Translations under genes and position numbers: made by a program | The notes under the pieces: model-generated | What the model was told of the DNA's origin: nothing | The model's input: the letters and a program-made list of their open reading frames with translations, nothing else | The model's database searches: none | Source: Ochrobactrum sp. Q0168 | GTDB lineage: Bacteria > Pseudomonadota > Alphaproteobacteria > Rhizobiales > Rhizobiaceae | NCBI RefSeq assembly: GCF_016427605.1 | Contig: NZ_JAELXQ010000018.1 | Span: forward strand, 1-64,000 | DNA length: 64,000 bases | Reading direction: 5' to 3' | Shown: piece by piece, positions 18,382 through 27,940 of the stretch | Layout: each line of letters starts with the position of its first letter | Numbering within the stretch: the first letter of the stretch is position 1

Positions 18382-19092
18382 TCACCTTTCATCGTAAAGA
18401 GTGTATTCTTTTGCAATAAATGATGAGCGTGAATAAAATTTATTGTGCTCTTCTTTTCCCGGTTTATCGACGCCTTCTGACCAGAACGATAGGATCTCGT
18501 TCATGTCAGACAATGAATCGAACCATATCTCTTCTACAAAGTCGATGTGCAGCTCTTCAAGGTTTCTTCCTAGCCACTTACTCGTGCCTGCAATGGTAGT
18601 ATTGATTGCCCACCCTTTTATAAGTTGCTGCAACGGTTGAGAGACGAGTAAAGAGCTGAGCCGCTGTCTAGTGTCGCTACGTAATAGATCGTTATCCGCG
18701 CCTTCGTGCAAATGAGAGAGAATAATCAGTTTCACTTGGCCACTTCCTGGAACCAGTACCTCTTCCGTTGCAGCTATAACTGCAGTCCGGTCCAGATCAA
18801 GAAAGTTCAATTCGTCCGGTCTGACAATCTCGCGAAACGCATCTGTGCGAGAAAAACTATCTTCATTGGGAGATTCGCCTGGAATCCAAAATTCCGCGAT
18901 ACCGCTATAGACAAAATTATTCCCCACAGGTGATTGGCCTGTTATGTGATTTTGCACATATCTTTGGCGCCAAGTACCATAGTTTGGCAACGATGCAATC
19001 AACGGTCCATGGGTACCTAGCCAATAGGCGGCGAAAGCGTCATCGGTCATGCCCTGTTTCGGAGTCAAAAACACAAGCTTCTTGATCTGCAT
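18382..19092 (-). CDS. EthD-domain protein
   Basis: The 236-residue protein begins with the EthD ferredoxin-like fold, seen in LVFLTPKQGMTDDAFAAYW followed by HGPLIASLP. A second, more diverged copy of the fold can be traced in the C-terminal half from about residue 120 (VKLIILSHLHEG). Such dimeric alpha/beta-barrel proteins accompany oxidative degradation genes and some are small isomerases or decarboxylases. The biochemical role here is unknown. An AAGGAGA ribosome site precedes the ATG. It lies between IclR and MFS genes in the same orientation. Confidence 0.75.
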   Translation of the reverse strand: MQIKKLVFLTPKQGMTDDAFAAYWLGTHGPLIASLPNYGTWRQRYVQNHITGQSPVGNNFVYSGIAEFWIPGESPNEDSFSRTDAFREIVRPDELNFLDLDRTAVIAATEEVLVPGSGQVKLIILSHLHEGADNDLLRSDTRQRLSSLLVSQPLQQLIKGWAINTTIAGTSKWLGRNLEELHIDFVEEIWFDSLSDMNEILSFWSEGVDKPGKEEHNKFYSRSSFIAKEYTLYDER

Positions 19093-19197
19093 AAAACGTC
19101 TCCTTTATAGTATAAGAAAACTGATAGAAAAGCGGAGCAAATGGGTTAATTCGTTTGTACCAGCTGTTTAAATATCAGTTTTTAGAGTGACCATTCG

Positions 19198-19968
19198 TCA
19201 GTTAAGTCGTTGGCCATATTCAATGACAGCTTCGTGCGCGAGTGCGCGTATAGGTTCCTCGCACGTTGCAAGTACTCGTTCAACTGAAAGAGCTTTTCTG
19301 ATCCATATAAGCGATATGCAACCGAGCACGTCCCCGTCATAGATTAGCGGTACTGCCAGGCCTGCTGTATCAGGCTTAAATTTTCCGTTGTATCGAACTG
19401 CGATACCTTTTGCCTTGATTTTCTGTAGCATGATCGACAATCGTGTTTCATCTAAGAACGGTGCGTCGTCTTGTTCTTTTAAGTTTTTTAGCTGTTCGAC
19501 CATGATTTTTTGCTGACTGTGAGACACATGGGCGAGATATGCTCGACCGGCTGCTGTGCGTAGCAAAGGGACTCTCCGACCAACCATCGAGTGATCTATC
19601 GACATAGGGCTGAGAGTGTGCGTACTATCAATCACAACCATAGTACCATTATCGTACACCAAGAAATCAATTGGCCAGATGAGTTCCTTTGCGTACTTCC
19701 TGATCAATGGTTTTAGAATTTCGGCAAGCTCAGATTCTGAACGAAAACCATCGCCGAGTGTGGCAGCTTTATTCGTTACTTTGAATCGTTGGTCGCCTGA
19801 ATTGAAACTGACATAACCATCAGCGTCTAGTGTTTGGAGAAGTCTATAAACAGTTCCTCTCGAAAGATTTAGCGATCTGGCTAGCTCGCCTGCTTTTGTT
19901 CCTCCATGCGCGCTGAGAAAACTTAGAATATCTAGGCCACGCTTTAGTGAACGAACTTGATTATTCAT
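19198..19968 (-). CDS. IclR-family transcriptional regulator
   Basis: The 256-residue protein has an N-terminal winged helix (SLKRGLDILSFLSAHGGTKA, then LSRGTVYRLLQTLDADGYV) and the C-terminal GAF-like effector domain typical of IclR regulators of aromatic catabolism. I start at the ATG at 19968 because AGGTGA lies 5 bases before it. The frame extends to 20022 inside the extradiol dioxygenase gene without a ribosome site. It follows that dioxygenase by 19 bases and probably controls the meta-cleavage genes in response to an aromatic intermediate. Confidence 0.9.
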   Translation of the reverse strand: MNNQVRSLKRGLDILSFLSAHGGTKAGELARSLNLSRGTVYRLLQTLDADGYVSFNSGDQRFKVTNKAATLGDGFRSESELAEILKPLIRKYAKELIWPIDFLVYDNGTMVVIDSTHTLSPMSIDHSMVGRRVPLLRTAAGRAYLAHVSHSQQKIMVEQLKNLKEQDDAPFLDETRLSIMLQKIKAKGIAVRYNGKFKPDTAGLAVPLIYDGDVLGCISLIWIRKALSVERVLATCEEPIRALAHEAVIEYGQRLN

Positions 19969-19987
19969 GAATTCACCTGATAAGTCT

Positions 19988-20980
19988 CTAACTGGACTTG
20001 CTTGTCTTTGAGAGGAATTCATTATAAAGCCACGGACAATCCGGTACGCCGGGCGCTCTCACTCCCTCGCGAGCTGCTTTTAGCCTCATTTCACGCAGTG
20101 CAAGACGCGTTTTATCGTCCTCTTCTAAATACAATCGGTCATGGCCCCAGAAGCTCGGTCCGGCAACTGTTTCATGCGGTTCCCATGTGGCCTCGTCGAT
20201 TATACGCCCGCCCCAACCGCTTTCTACGAAGAACCCGGACGGAGTATTGGCATAAAATGATGTCATCCAATCGTTTGTGTGTCTGCCCAGGGTATATGCC
20301 ACTCGACCCTCTTCAAGTTGAGCCAGATCGTACCCTTGCCCCACGTCATCGAGATTCTGGTACTCAACCATAAAATGATGGAAGCCCTGCTTACCTGAGC
20401 CAACCATTGCAAGACTATGATGGCGATTGTTAACGTGGAAGAAGTATAGAGGATAAGGTTCGTGACCGTAATCCGTAACTGAAAATCCCAAAACATCACG
20501 GTAAAACAACAATTGAGATTGGATATTGTCTACATGAAGAACGGCATGTCCCATCCCATATGGTCCGGTTTTGAAGCCATCGATGGGGCGTCCTGGAACA
20601 AAGGGATCGGAAGCGATCATCGGCTTCCAGAAAAGTTCAACGCGGTTGCCCACTGGATCATTAAAGTAAATTAACTCTGTAACAAACCGCTTATCTGCCA
20701 GCCTTTTGGAGCCAAGTGTCACTTTCGTACCGGCCACTTCCAGCTTGGCAGCGTACCTCGCCAGATCATCTTTTTCAGTTACTTCCCAACCCATGAATGA
20801 CAAAGTATCGCCGGGTTCATCAGTGACCAATAGACGTTGTCTTTGATCATCCATACGAAACGCCAAGGCTTTCCCTCCACGGTCAATCTTCTGCATACCC
20901 AAAAGCCCGCCAGCGAAATCAGCCCAGTCATCCAGTAGTGGTGAACGGATACCCAGATAGCCCAAAGCACAAACGGCCAT
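19988..20980 (-). CDS. Type I extradiol (catechol-type) dioxygenase, VOC superfamily
   Basis: This 330-residue two-domain enzyme opens a catecholic ring next to the two hydroxyls with Fe(II) and O2. The catalytic C-terminal domain carries the metal ligands expected for the family: His145 in GMGHAVLH, a histidine at 201-202 in GFHHFMVEY, and Glu253 in GFFVESGWGG. The N-terminal VOC half has lost the ligands, as is normal. The C-terminal tail with WGHDRLYLE is longer than in short catechol dioxygenases and recalls enzymes for bulky or bicyclic substrates. GGAGG precedes the ATG. A flavin hydroxylase and a FAH-family hydrolase upstream supply the steps before and after ring cleavage. Confidence 0.9.
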   Translation of the reverse strand: MAVCALGYLGIRSPLLDDWADFAGGLLGMQKIDRGGKALAFRMDDQRQRLLVTDEPGDTLSFMGWEVTEKDDLARYAAKLEVAGTKVTLGSKRLADKRFVTELIYFNDPVGNRVELFWKPMIASDPFVPGRPIDGFKTGPYGMGHAVLHVDNIQSQLLFYRDVLGFSVTDYGHEPYPLYFFHVNNRHHSLAMVGSGKQGFHHFMVEYQNLDDVGQGYDLAQLEEGRVAYTLGRHTNDWMTSFYANTPSGFFVESGWGGRIIDEATWEPHETVAGPSFWGHDRLYLEEDDKTRLALREMRLKAAREGVRAPGVPDCPWLYNEFLSKTSKSS

Positions 20981-21112
20981 TGTAAATCCTCCGTATTTGA
21001 TAAACCGACTCTACCTCAGACGTGAGGCTTATTGTCGTCCAATTCAGTGGTGTTCGCCTGGTGGGCAAATAGAGATCGACCGGAATGTCGGAGACAGTCC
21101 GGTCTATGAGTG

Positions 21113-21868
21113 CTAGTGGAACGTCCGTCCGCCGTCGACAGCGAGTGTAATCCCAGTAACGTATGAAGACTCATCAGAAGTCAGGAAGAGTATCGATGAT
21201 GCTATTTCCTTAGGGGTCGCGAACCGTTGTAACGCATAGTTTCCTATGACCGTGGACTTAATCTGTCCATTTGCGTCCCTAATCACCGTCTCTGTCATCG
21301 GCGTGTCCACCATTCCTGGACACACGCAGTTGACCCTTATTTTGGGAGCGAATTCAGCAGCCAGTGATCTTGTTAGAGATATCACGCCGCCCTTGGATGC
21401 CGCATAAGCCGCTGTTCCGGGCCCGGAGGGTACCAGAGCCACACCAGAACCGAGTGTCACGATCGTCGACCGCTCCAGTTTCTCGAGGTAGGGAATGGCT
21501 GTTTGGCAGACATTAAACGTTCCAGTGAGATTTACTGCAAGCGTACGCTGCCAAATATCGGGCGGTGTATCGAGGAATCGTGCCGTATCGAAAACGCCCG
21601 CTGTGATCACCAAACCGTCAATTTTTCCTAGAAATTTGGCGGCCTTTTCAAATGCTGTCGTAACGGACGACGCCGAGGCAACGTCAACTTGGATTGCGGT
21701 GCCACCGCACGATTTAGCCACTTCTGAGGCCGTTTCCAAACTCCAATCAAGGATTGCCAGTTTGGCCCCTTCGGAAGCGAAACACTCCGCAGTCGCTTTG
21801 CCGATACCAGATCCAGCGCCAACGATCACGATGCTTCGTTGGTCCAACCTATTCCCTGAGCTCGTCAT
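21113..21868 (-). CDS. SDR-family oxidoreductase
   Basis: The 251-residue protein has the cofactor motif VGAGSGIG (valine replacing the first threonine), the NNAG position occupied by TAGVF, and the catalytic YAASK after GPGTA. A near-perfect AAAGGAGG precedes the ATG at 21868. The frame extends to 21913 but the extra residues overlap the upstream SDR. It lies 11 bases after the SDR at 21880 and 132 bases before the dioxygenase gene. It may oxidise a dihydrodiol or side-chain alcohol before ring cleavage. Confidence 0.88.
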   Translation of the reverse strand: MTSSGNRLDQRSIVIVGAGSGIGKATAECFASEGAKLAILDWSLETASEVAKSCGGTAIQVDVASASSVTTAFEKAAKFLGKIDGLVITAGVFDTARFLDTPPDIWQRTLAVNLTGTFNVCQTAIPYLEKLERSTIVTLGSGVALVPSGPGTAAYAASKGGVISLTRSLAAEFAPKIRVNCVCPGMVDTPMTETVIRDANGQIKSTVIGNYALQRFATPKEIASSILFLTSDESSYVTGITLAVDGGRTFH

Positions 21869-21879
21869 TTCAACCTCCT

Positions 21880-22623
21880 TTATGCAGCGCGTGCACCGTT
21901 CGCGGCAAGCCAACCACCATCGACTACCAGTACTTGGCCTGAGATAAACGCTGCTTCTTCCGAGGATAAGAAGTGAACCGCGTTTGCTATGTCTTCAGGC
22001 GTTCCCACCCGAGGGAAGGGAGTGCTTTCGACCATCAGACGACGAAACTCTTTATTGTTCTCGATGCGATCTTTCGTCATTGGTGTCTTAATCAACCCTG
22101 GCGCTACACCATTGATGCGAATCCCCTGCGGACCGTAGTCTGCAGCCATCTGGCGCGTAAGACCCACCATTGCTGCCTTCGTGACCGAATAGACTCCTCC
22201 GCCTGCACTTCCACGAAAGCCGAAGATGGAGCATATATTGACCATCGCTCCACCGCTTTTCAACACAGAGAGTGCAGCTCGGCTAAAGCGGATTTGAGCA
22301 CGGATGTTAACGTCCAGAAACCTGTCGATCTCTTCGTCACTTGTATCACCCACGGGTTTCGGTCGCCCGATGCCAGCATTATTAACCAGAACGTCCAGCT
22401 GCCCGAATGACGACATGGCAAGATCTATCGCTTCTTGGGGGGCGTGGGTATCAGTTATGTTCTGACAAAGGGTTTTTACCCGATCCGGAGCGAGAATGGA
22501 AAGCTCCGCCAGTCCTTCGTTCGTGATGTCAGTGGCTACTACTTGATATCCGCCGTTTAGGAATCTCTCTGCAGTAGCGCGTCCTATCCCTTGGCCAGAA
22601 CCTGTAATCAATGCAACTTTCAT
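21880..22623 (-). CDS. SDR-family oxidoreductase
   Basis: This 247-residue classical SDR has TGSGQGIG, NNAGIG and the catalytic YSVTK. The ATG at 22623 follows GGAGGATAG. It is plainly a paralogue of the SDR at 37179, sharing GRATAERFL, GLTRQ and the TPFPR and PEDIANAV blocks, and both end with VLVVDGGWL. It sits between the flavin hydroxylase and another SDR in the same direction, in one likely transcript. Confidence 0.9.
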   Translation of the reverse strand: MKVALITGSGQGIGRATAERFLNGGYQVVATDITNEGLAELSILAPDRVKTLCQNITDTHAPQEAIDLAMSSFGQLDVLVNNAGIGRPKPVGDTSDEEIDRFLDVNIRAQIRFSRAALSVLKSGGAMVNICSIFGFRGSAGGGVYSVTKAAMVGLTRQMAADYGPQGIRINGVAPGLIKTPMTKDRIENNKEFRRLMVESTPFPRVGTPEDIANAVHFLSSEEAAFISGQVLVVDGGWLAANGARAA

Positions 22624-22663
22624 TCTATCCTCCACTTGTTTTTATCGACAGATAAATCTCGAT

Positions 22664-24286
22664 CTACCTGCCCGTCCTTCCCAAAATCATCTTCAAGATA
22701 TTCTTAGCCAATACTGAATTGTCGACTTGATGTCCGCGCCATGCAACGTGCTGATCTGGCCTAACCAGGATCAGGGGCATTTCATAGATTTGCGCGAGAT
22801 CTCCGGCGTCGACCTCGACTAATTTCAGTGGAACTCCGAGGGTTTCCGCAGCTTCAATAAAGTATTGTCCGGCGCCTTTCGGGCCAAAATTGAGCAATGT
22901 GAACCAGTCCCCCAGATGATCGAATAGAGCTGTGTCATCCGGAAGAAAAATACTCGGAAGCCGAGCTCCTGGTACAGTTGTCGGCACATAAACCGCAGGA
23001 TCGTCTGTAACGTTTGCGTCAGCTTCCGCTATCACAGCGTTAGAATTTGAATACACATAACCAAATTCTATACCCCAAGCCTCATTTTCGAGGTTTCCGA
23101 GACTTGCTATGCGAGCGGATGCTTGCGCGCGCGCGGCATCACCTTCCGCACATTCCGCAAACAACAAATCATTGTAGAGAGAACCGATGGCACGCCGCAC
23201 ATCATTGTTATCTTCCGCGGCTGCGCAATTTCGGATACCAACGGGAAGTCGTTCGGCCTCATAGCTGTTGAGGAGTGCCGGACCTGCAAAACCTTTAACG
23301 ACTGCCGCAAGTTTCCAACCAAGATTCGAAGCATCACCGATCCCGGTGTTCATGCCGTAGCCGCCTGTAGGAATGTACTGGTGCGCTGCGTCTCCAGCTA
23401 TGAATACACGACCCCTCCCGTAGGACTCAGCCACTAGCAGATGAGGCGCCCAAGGATTAGCGACTAATATTTCGGCGTCAATATCGCGCCCAACGAAGCG
23501 TCGAAGCAGAGCGCGGGGATCGACGTCATCCACTTCACCATCTGGGAACCGTGAGTGGAGCGTCCAGATGCTCTCATCGTCCTGTGCGATAAGCGTTCCG
23601 TAGGCGGACTGATAGTGCCAGGCAACACCCCAGCGCATCAGCAACTCCTTTTCCGTGGATTTAAAGTGTGTCATGAACCGTTCCATGACACGGGGCTTAC
23701 CTTCAAACTCTATTCCAAGCGACTGGCGAACCTGACTGCCACCTCCATCACATCCAACCAAATACTGACAACAAACCGTCTCAATTGTGTCGGTAGCCAA
23801 GTTTTGAAGAGTGACAGTCACACCATCATCAGTCTCTTCGAATGATTCAAATCGGGTTTGGAAACGGTGTTCGATTTGCGAATGTCGTGCAATCGCCGCT
23901 CTCAGTACGGGTTCGATGACGACCTGCGATACGCGCATGGCAGGCTCAAGAGATTGCGTACCATCGTTCGTGTTGCGGATCTTCAGCCGCATTTCGTCAA
24001 CCGAAGGATAAGCAAAACGGTAGAGTTCGGAACCCGTGAAGTCAGTTATCCAGGAGACATCAAATCGATGAGAGCTGGGCACGGCAGCAGCTCTAAGTTC
24101 ATCGGCAATGCCAAGCGAACGAAACAGCTCCATACTGCGACCGTTCGTGATATCCATCTTAGGATGCTTTGTGGTTGTCTCATTCCGCTCAACCACAAGG
24201 CAATCAACTCCTCGTTTCGCGAGCTCGAGTGCCAGTGTCATCCCAACTGGGCCACCGCCTGCTATCACCACCGATGTTTTGATCAT
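22664..24286 (-). CDS. FAD-dependent aromatic hydroxylase (MhpA/PheA/TfdB-like)
   Basis: The 540-residue enzyme is a class A flavoprotein monooxygenase that probably adds a hydroxyl to a phenolic ring using NAD(P)H and O2. It has the FAD motif IAGGGPVGMTLALELA at the N-terminus, the YLVGCDGGGSQVR motif near residue 180 and the GRVFIAGDAAHQ motif near residue 295. A C-terminal thioredoxin-like domain is present, as in phenol hydroxylases. The start at 24286 fits the family and has GAAGGA upstream; the frame runs to 24301. A CTAG palindrome lies 21 bases upstream of the start. It precedes an extradiol dioxygenase, so its product is likely a catechol. Confidence 0.88.
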   Translation of the reverse strand: MIKTSVVIAGGGPVGMTLALELAKRGVDCLVVERNETTTKHPKMDITNGRSMELFRSLGIADELRAAAVPSSHRFDVSWITDFTGSELYRFAYPSVDEMRLKIRNTNDGTQSLEPAMRVSQVVIEPVLRAAIARHSQIEHRFQTRFESFEETDDGVTVTLQNLATDTIETVCCQYLVGCDGGGSQVRQSLGIEFEGKPRVMERFMTHFKSTEKELLMRWGVAWHYQSAYGTLIAQDDESIWTLHSRFPDGEVDDVDPRALLRRFVGRDIDAEILVANPWAPHLLVAESYGRGRVFIAGDAAHQYIPTGGYGMNTGIGDASNLGWKLAAVVKGFAGPALLNSYEAERLPVGIRNCAAAEDNNDVRRAIGSLYNDLLFAECAEGDAARAQASARIASLGNLENEAWGIEFGYVYSNSNAVIAEADANVTDDPAVYVPTTVPGARLPSIFLPDDTALFDHLGDWFTLLNFGPKGAGQYFIEAAETLGVPLKLVEVDAGDLAQIYEMPLILVRPDQHVAWRGHQVDNSVLAKNILKMILGRTGR

Positions 24287-24306
24287 CTGTCGTCCTTCCA
24301 TGTAAT

Positions 24307-24316
24307 ATGCTAGAAT
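24307..24316. promoter_or_regulatory. CTAG-centred operator candidate (ATGCTAGAAT)
   Basis: This 10-base near-palindrome fits ATNCTAGNAT and lies between the GntR gene and the hydroxylase, 21 bases before the hydroxylase start. The same motif recurs at six other places in 31-47 kb. Confidence 0.6.
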
Positions 24317-24356
24317 TTAAGAGCTTTGGGCGCACTGATGCCCTCTAAACCATCGG

Positions 24357-25094
24357 TCATTGCTTCATCCTTATATGCTCTGCAGTCTCAAGAATATGCT
24401 GCCTCATGACCTGTCGAGCGGCCAGAGGATCACGGCGTTTAGCTGCGGCAATGATGGCTTCGTGTTGGGCATGGGCGCGATCTAGGCGCTGTGCGAAGAT
24501 GTTGTGACCAGTCGATGCAACGAAGAAGTCGCTTCGATCGCCTAATGTCTCGACGACTTCCGCAACCGGCAATGAGTGTGATGCCCTTCGCATCTCGAAA
24601 TGAAGGCGGCGGTTCAGTTGCCGGTATTGAACTCCAGTCTCCGATGGGTTCATGTTAGAGGTTCGAAGCATACCTATCTGCTCAGAGATCGATGTCATCA
24701 TCTCAATATCAGCAGATGTTGCTCGCTCTGCCAGCAGCTCAGCGATAAGAGCCTCGGCCTTCGCAAAGAGCCTGTAGAAGTCTGTGATTTCTTCCACCGA
24801 ATAGTGCCGTACTTGGCATCCCACCTGTGGTAGTATCAAAACAAAACCCTCGAGCGCGAGACGCTTCAGTGCTTCCATTATAGGCTGTCGGCTCACGTCT
24901 AGTTTTTTGGAGAGTAGTTCTACTTGGATGGCTTCACACGGACCCAGCTGTCCGTCTAGGATCATATCCTTGACGAACGCATAGACGTAGTCCGCCAGTC
25001 CCACTCGACGGTTGCTGTGTTTCACCGAAACAACTTCGTTGTTTTGTGCTGAGGCTACGTTAGTTAATGGCCCTGCCCGTTTAAAACCATCCAT
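24357..25094 (-). CDS. GntR-family regulator with FCD domain (paralogue A)
   Basis: The 245-residue protein has a winged helix with LDVSRQPIMEALKRLALEGFV and a helical FCD domain. It is a close paralogue of the regulator at 38860: the recognition helix is nearly the same and the blocks PQVGC and PVAEVVETLGDRSDFF are shared. Both probably recognise the CTAG palindrome found in front of several operons here. The gene starts at 25094, 9 bases after the stop of the FAH-family hydrolase, and so is likely co-transcribed with it. The effector is unknown and is probably an organic acid intermediate. Confidence 0.9.
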   Translation of the reverse strand: MDGFKRAGPLTNVASAQNNEVVSVKHSNRRVGLADYVYAFVKDMILDGQLGPCEAIQVELLSKKLDVSRQPIMEALKRLALEGFVLILPQVGCQVRHYSVEEITDFYRLFAKAEALIAELLAERATSADIEMMTSISEQIGMLRTSNMNPSETGVQYRQLNRRLHFEMRRASHSLPVAEVVETLGDRSDFFVASTGHNIFAQRLDRAHAQHEAIIAAAKRRDPLAARQVMRQHILETAEHIRMKQ

Positions 25095-25103
25095 GTCGTA
25101 GAC

Positions 25104-25943
25104 TCAAGCGGCTTCGTCTACTACAGAGTTCTTAAGAATCCCTATTGACGAGATTTCGACTTCGACAGCATCGCCCGCTTTCATAAAGACAGGAGGATCA
25201 CGGAATAGACCGACGCCCCCTGTAGTTCCAGTAACAATGACGTCGCCGGGAAGAAGGGGCGTAAAGGTTGAGCAGTATGCAATGAGCTGCGGAACATTGA
25301 ATACCAGATCAGAGATCGGTGCTTCCTGCATGACTTCCCCATTCAGGCGGGTAATCAGCGTAAGCTTGGACGGGTCTGGGATCTCATCAGTAGTTACCAG
25401 CCAGGGACCAAATCCGCCAGTCTTGTAAAAATTCTTTCCCGGTGCAAACTGAGACGTATGACGCTGCCAGTCGCGAATAGAGCCGTCGTTATAACACGCA
25501 TAACCTGCAACATAATCCAGAGCATTCTCGACGGGTACCCGACGGCATGCCTTTCCTATCACGACGGCTAGTTCACCTTCAAAATCGAGTTTCTCAGATT
25601 CGTTCGGTCGAAGAATAGCTTCTCCATGACCAACCTGGGAGGCAGCCACGCGTGTAAAAATCACAGGATGTTCAGGTACTGGTCGTCCGGTTTCTTTAAT
25701 GTGTGTGGCATAGTTAATGCCGATACAGAAAATCTTATCCGGGTTGGGAATCACTGGTAGGTATGTGACATCTTTAGCATCAATTGACGGAGCTTCTTCC
25801 GCTTTCGACGCATCAATACCCATCGCAAGTGCAGCGCGCAGATCCGTCGCCGCTCCTGGAAGAGCACCAAGGTCTGCAATTTTTCCGCTTTTTTGAATGC
25901 CCCAGCTGTTACGACCAGAGACTGTGAAACTTACCAGCTTCAT
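25104..25943 (-). CDS. Fumarylacetoacetate hydrolase-family protein (meta-cleavage pathway type)
   Basis: The 279-residue protein has the FAH C-terminal fold, with the phrase IFCIGINYATHIKETG. The acidic metal ligands are Glu122 and Glu124 in DFEGELAVVIG and Asp153 in NDGSIRDWQ. Family members hydrolyse or isomerise ring-cleavage products such as acylpyruvates. Beside an extradiol dioxygenase and a hydroxylase, it most likely cleaves the meta-cleavage product. It is distinct from the fumarylacetoacetase at 4357, which is much longer. A GGAAGG ribosome site precedes the ATG. Confidence 0.9.
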   Translation of the reverse strand: MKLVSFTVSGRNSWGIQKSGKIADLGALPGAATDLRAALAMGIDASKAEEAPSIDAKDVTYLPVIPNPDKIFCIGINYATHIKETGRPVPEHPVIFTRVAASQVGHGEAILRPNESEKLDFEGELAVVIGKACRRVPVENALDYVAGYACYNDGSIRDWQRHTSQFAPGKNFYKTGGFGPWLVTTDEIPDPSKLTLITRLNGEVMQEAPISDLVFNVPQLIAYCSTFTPLLPGDVIVTGTTGGVGLFRDPPVFMKAGDAVEVEISSIGILKNSVVDEAA

Positions 25944-26014
25944 ACTTTCCTTCCTCGGCTTTATAAGCCTTCATTGCTAAGTGTTTTTGACATGAGTGCG
26001 CGACGCCCACTAGA

Positions 26015-26710
26015 TCAGTTCCAGTTGATTGCAACGGGTCGCATAACGAAGCGGTCAGCATCACCCAAGACGTGCCGACCGTTGTCGTTTATCTCCGTCC
26101 GGAGGTGCTGCCCGTATCCTTGATCGCTTTCGACCAAGTCGTATCCCTTCGACAAGGTATTCGCATCTGGCCATCGGACTAGACTGATGACGCTCGGCAA
26201 CTTGGGGCCCGTGATTGCTTCAAAGGCTCCGACAAGATCAGCACCGGCGCGTTCTTTCGCCGCCAAATCGTGATTGAGAATGGCGTCACGCATGGCAACT
26301 GCTCTTCCATTGGAAGCTGCATGAATGTTGAGTTCAAAAACACCGTCATCCGTAAGAGGCATAGGTTCTTCTATACCGCTCCCATCCAGCGCCTTTAGGA
26401 ATTGGATCTCATAACGCTCCACGAGTTCTGATGGCCCATTCGTTCTTGCGCGCGCTTCTTGCCAATCCGGATCGGCAGCAAAGCTGGCAAATGCCTGCGA
26501 ACGTTGTTCAAAGCTATCCCAGCGCATGAGATAAACAAATACCGGAGCTCGAGGACCTGCGATGCATGTCCAACTACCGACCAAGCGAATCCCATGTTTC
26601 GGGAACAGGACGCGAATATCATTCCGGAACCGCGCAGCCATATCATTCAGTCGACCGGGCGCGATAGCATATAATCGAAGTTCATAGATGTGGTTGTCAT
26701 TCTCAGCCAT
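26015..26710 (-). CDS. NIPSNAP-family protein (tandem dimeric alpha/beta-barrel domains)
   Basis: This 231-residue protein opens with IYELRLYAIAPGRLNDMAARF, the start of a NIPSNAP ferredoxin-like domain, and a second copy begins near residue 122 with VFELNIHA. Proteins of this type are frequent in aromatic and terpenoid degradation clusters, but their reactions are mostly unknown. It lies between the ABC binding protein and the FAH-family hydrolase in the same direction. A small isomerase or lactone-handling role is possible but not shown. Confidence 0.75.
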   Translation of the reverse strand: MAENDNHIYELRLYAIAPGRLNDMAARFRNDIRVLFPKHGIRLVGSWTCIAGPRAPVFVYLMRWDSFEQRSQAFASFAADPDWQEARARTNGPSELVERYEIQFLKALDGSGIEEPMPLTDDGVFELNIHAASNGRAVAMRDAILNHDLAAKERAGADLVGAFEAITGPKLPSVISLVRWPDANTLSKGYDLVESDQGYGQHLRTEINDNGRHVLGDADRFVMRPVAINWN

Positions 26711-26754
26711 TTGCGTAGTCCTGAATTATATTTCAACGTGGCGGAATAGATCAC

Positions 26755-27903
26755 TCACTGGATCAACATCCATTTGCCATCCTTAACGGTGACGAGGAAG
26801 GCGGCATCATCGCCGACGCCCCAAGGCCATGACGGATCTGAGAATGCATAAATGCTGTGCACCCCAGGAACGCGGTTAAGTTCACGCATACCGTCGCGTA
26901 ACGCAGCACGGAACTCGTGGGTGCCTGGTTTGTCTTTCGCCAGCGCTTTTTCTATCGCAATGGAAAGAACTATTCCGGTGTCGTATCCGTATCCCGACAG
27001 CGCATCCGCCTTACCCGCTCCGTACTTCGCATCGTATGATTTTACGAATTCTGCTACGACGGGTTTGCGTGGTTCACTGTCGGGAAGCTGGTCGCCCACG
27101 CCGATAGCGCCGACCGCACCGTAAATCCCTTCGATAGAAGTTCCCCCGAGCTTGAGGAAGTCCTTATTCATAATGCCGTTACCATTGTAGATTGGGCCGG
27201 GATAGCCCTGGTCCTTAAGTGTGACGTTTGGAAGAACGCCAGGGGTTCCCGAGACACCCAGAAAGATAGCGTCGGGATTTGCAGCCATAAGCTTCAAAAC
27301 TTGACCCGTCACGGATGTATCGGCCCGGGCAAAGCGCTCATCTGCTACGATTTGATAGCCCATCTTGTCTGCGTAAGTTTCAAGCGCCTTCTTGCTGACA
27401 TCACCCCAAGCATCGGAGAAACCGAGGAAGCCAACAGTCTTTACCCCGCGCTTCTTCATATCGTTGACGACTGGGATAATCCATTTTACGGGCGGGGGCG
27501 GAACGTTAAACAACCACTGATCCCTCGAGTCGTTGAGCGATACTGGGGCCAATGGAATGATCGGCACTTGTGCACCGGCCGCGACCTGAGACATGGCGAT
27601 TGCACTTGGGGTCGTTGTCGGGCCGACAATTATGTCAACCTTTTCATCGTTAATCAGTTTTTGAACATTGCGCGTTGCGATTGCAGGATCCCCCGCGTCG
27701 TCAAGAACGATGAGTTCAATTTTCTGACCACCAATCTCCTTCGGCAGGCCAAGCTGAAGTCCCTGATTTTCGGGAATGCCCTGCGAAGCAGCAGAGCCCG
27801 ACAACGCCAAAACAACGCCAATCTTAACGTCCGCGAAAGCGTTGGGGATAGCAGCTAGTGTTGAAAGAAGTGCTGCAATGCCCAGGGGGATAATTTTTTT
27901 CAT
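26755..27903 (-). CDS. ABC transporter substrate-binding protein, LivJ/branched-chain type
   Basis: The 382-residue periplasmic protein begins with a signal peptide (MKKIIPLGIAALLSTLAAIP, cleavage near AFA-DVK). The mature part starts KIGVVLALSGSAASQGI, typical of type I Leu/Ile/Val-binding proteins. Homologues next to ring-cleavage genes bind aromatic acids rather than amino acids, and the setting suggests that here. GGAGGAG precedes the ATG at 27903. The genes for both permeases and both ATPases lie immediately upstream, so this completes the importer. Confidence 0.92.
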   Translation of the reverse strand: MKKIIPLGIAALLSTLAAIPNAFADVKIGVVLALSGSAASQGIPENQGLQLGLPKEIGGQKIELIVLDDAGDPAIATRNVQKLINDEKVDIIVGPTTTPSAIAMSQVAAGAQVPIIPLAPVSLNDSRDQWLFNVPPPPVKWIIPVVNDMKKRGVKTVGFLGFSDAWGDVSKKALETYADKMGYQIVADERFARADTSVTGQVLKLMAANPDAIFLGVSGTPGVLPNVTLKDQGYPGPIYNGNGIMNKDFLKLGGTSIEGIYGAVGAIGVGDQLPDSEPRKPVVAEFVKSYDAKYGAGKADALSGYGYDTGIVLSIAIEKALAKDKPGTHEFRAALRDGMRELNRVPGVHSIYAFSDPSWPWGVGDDAAFLVTVKDGKWMLIQ

Positions 27904-27940
27904 GTTTCTCCTCCACAAAATTGAGTTATGAGTCCCATAG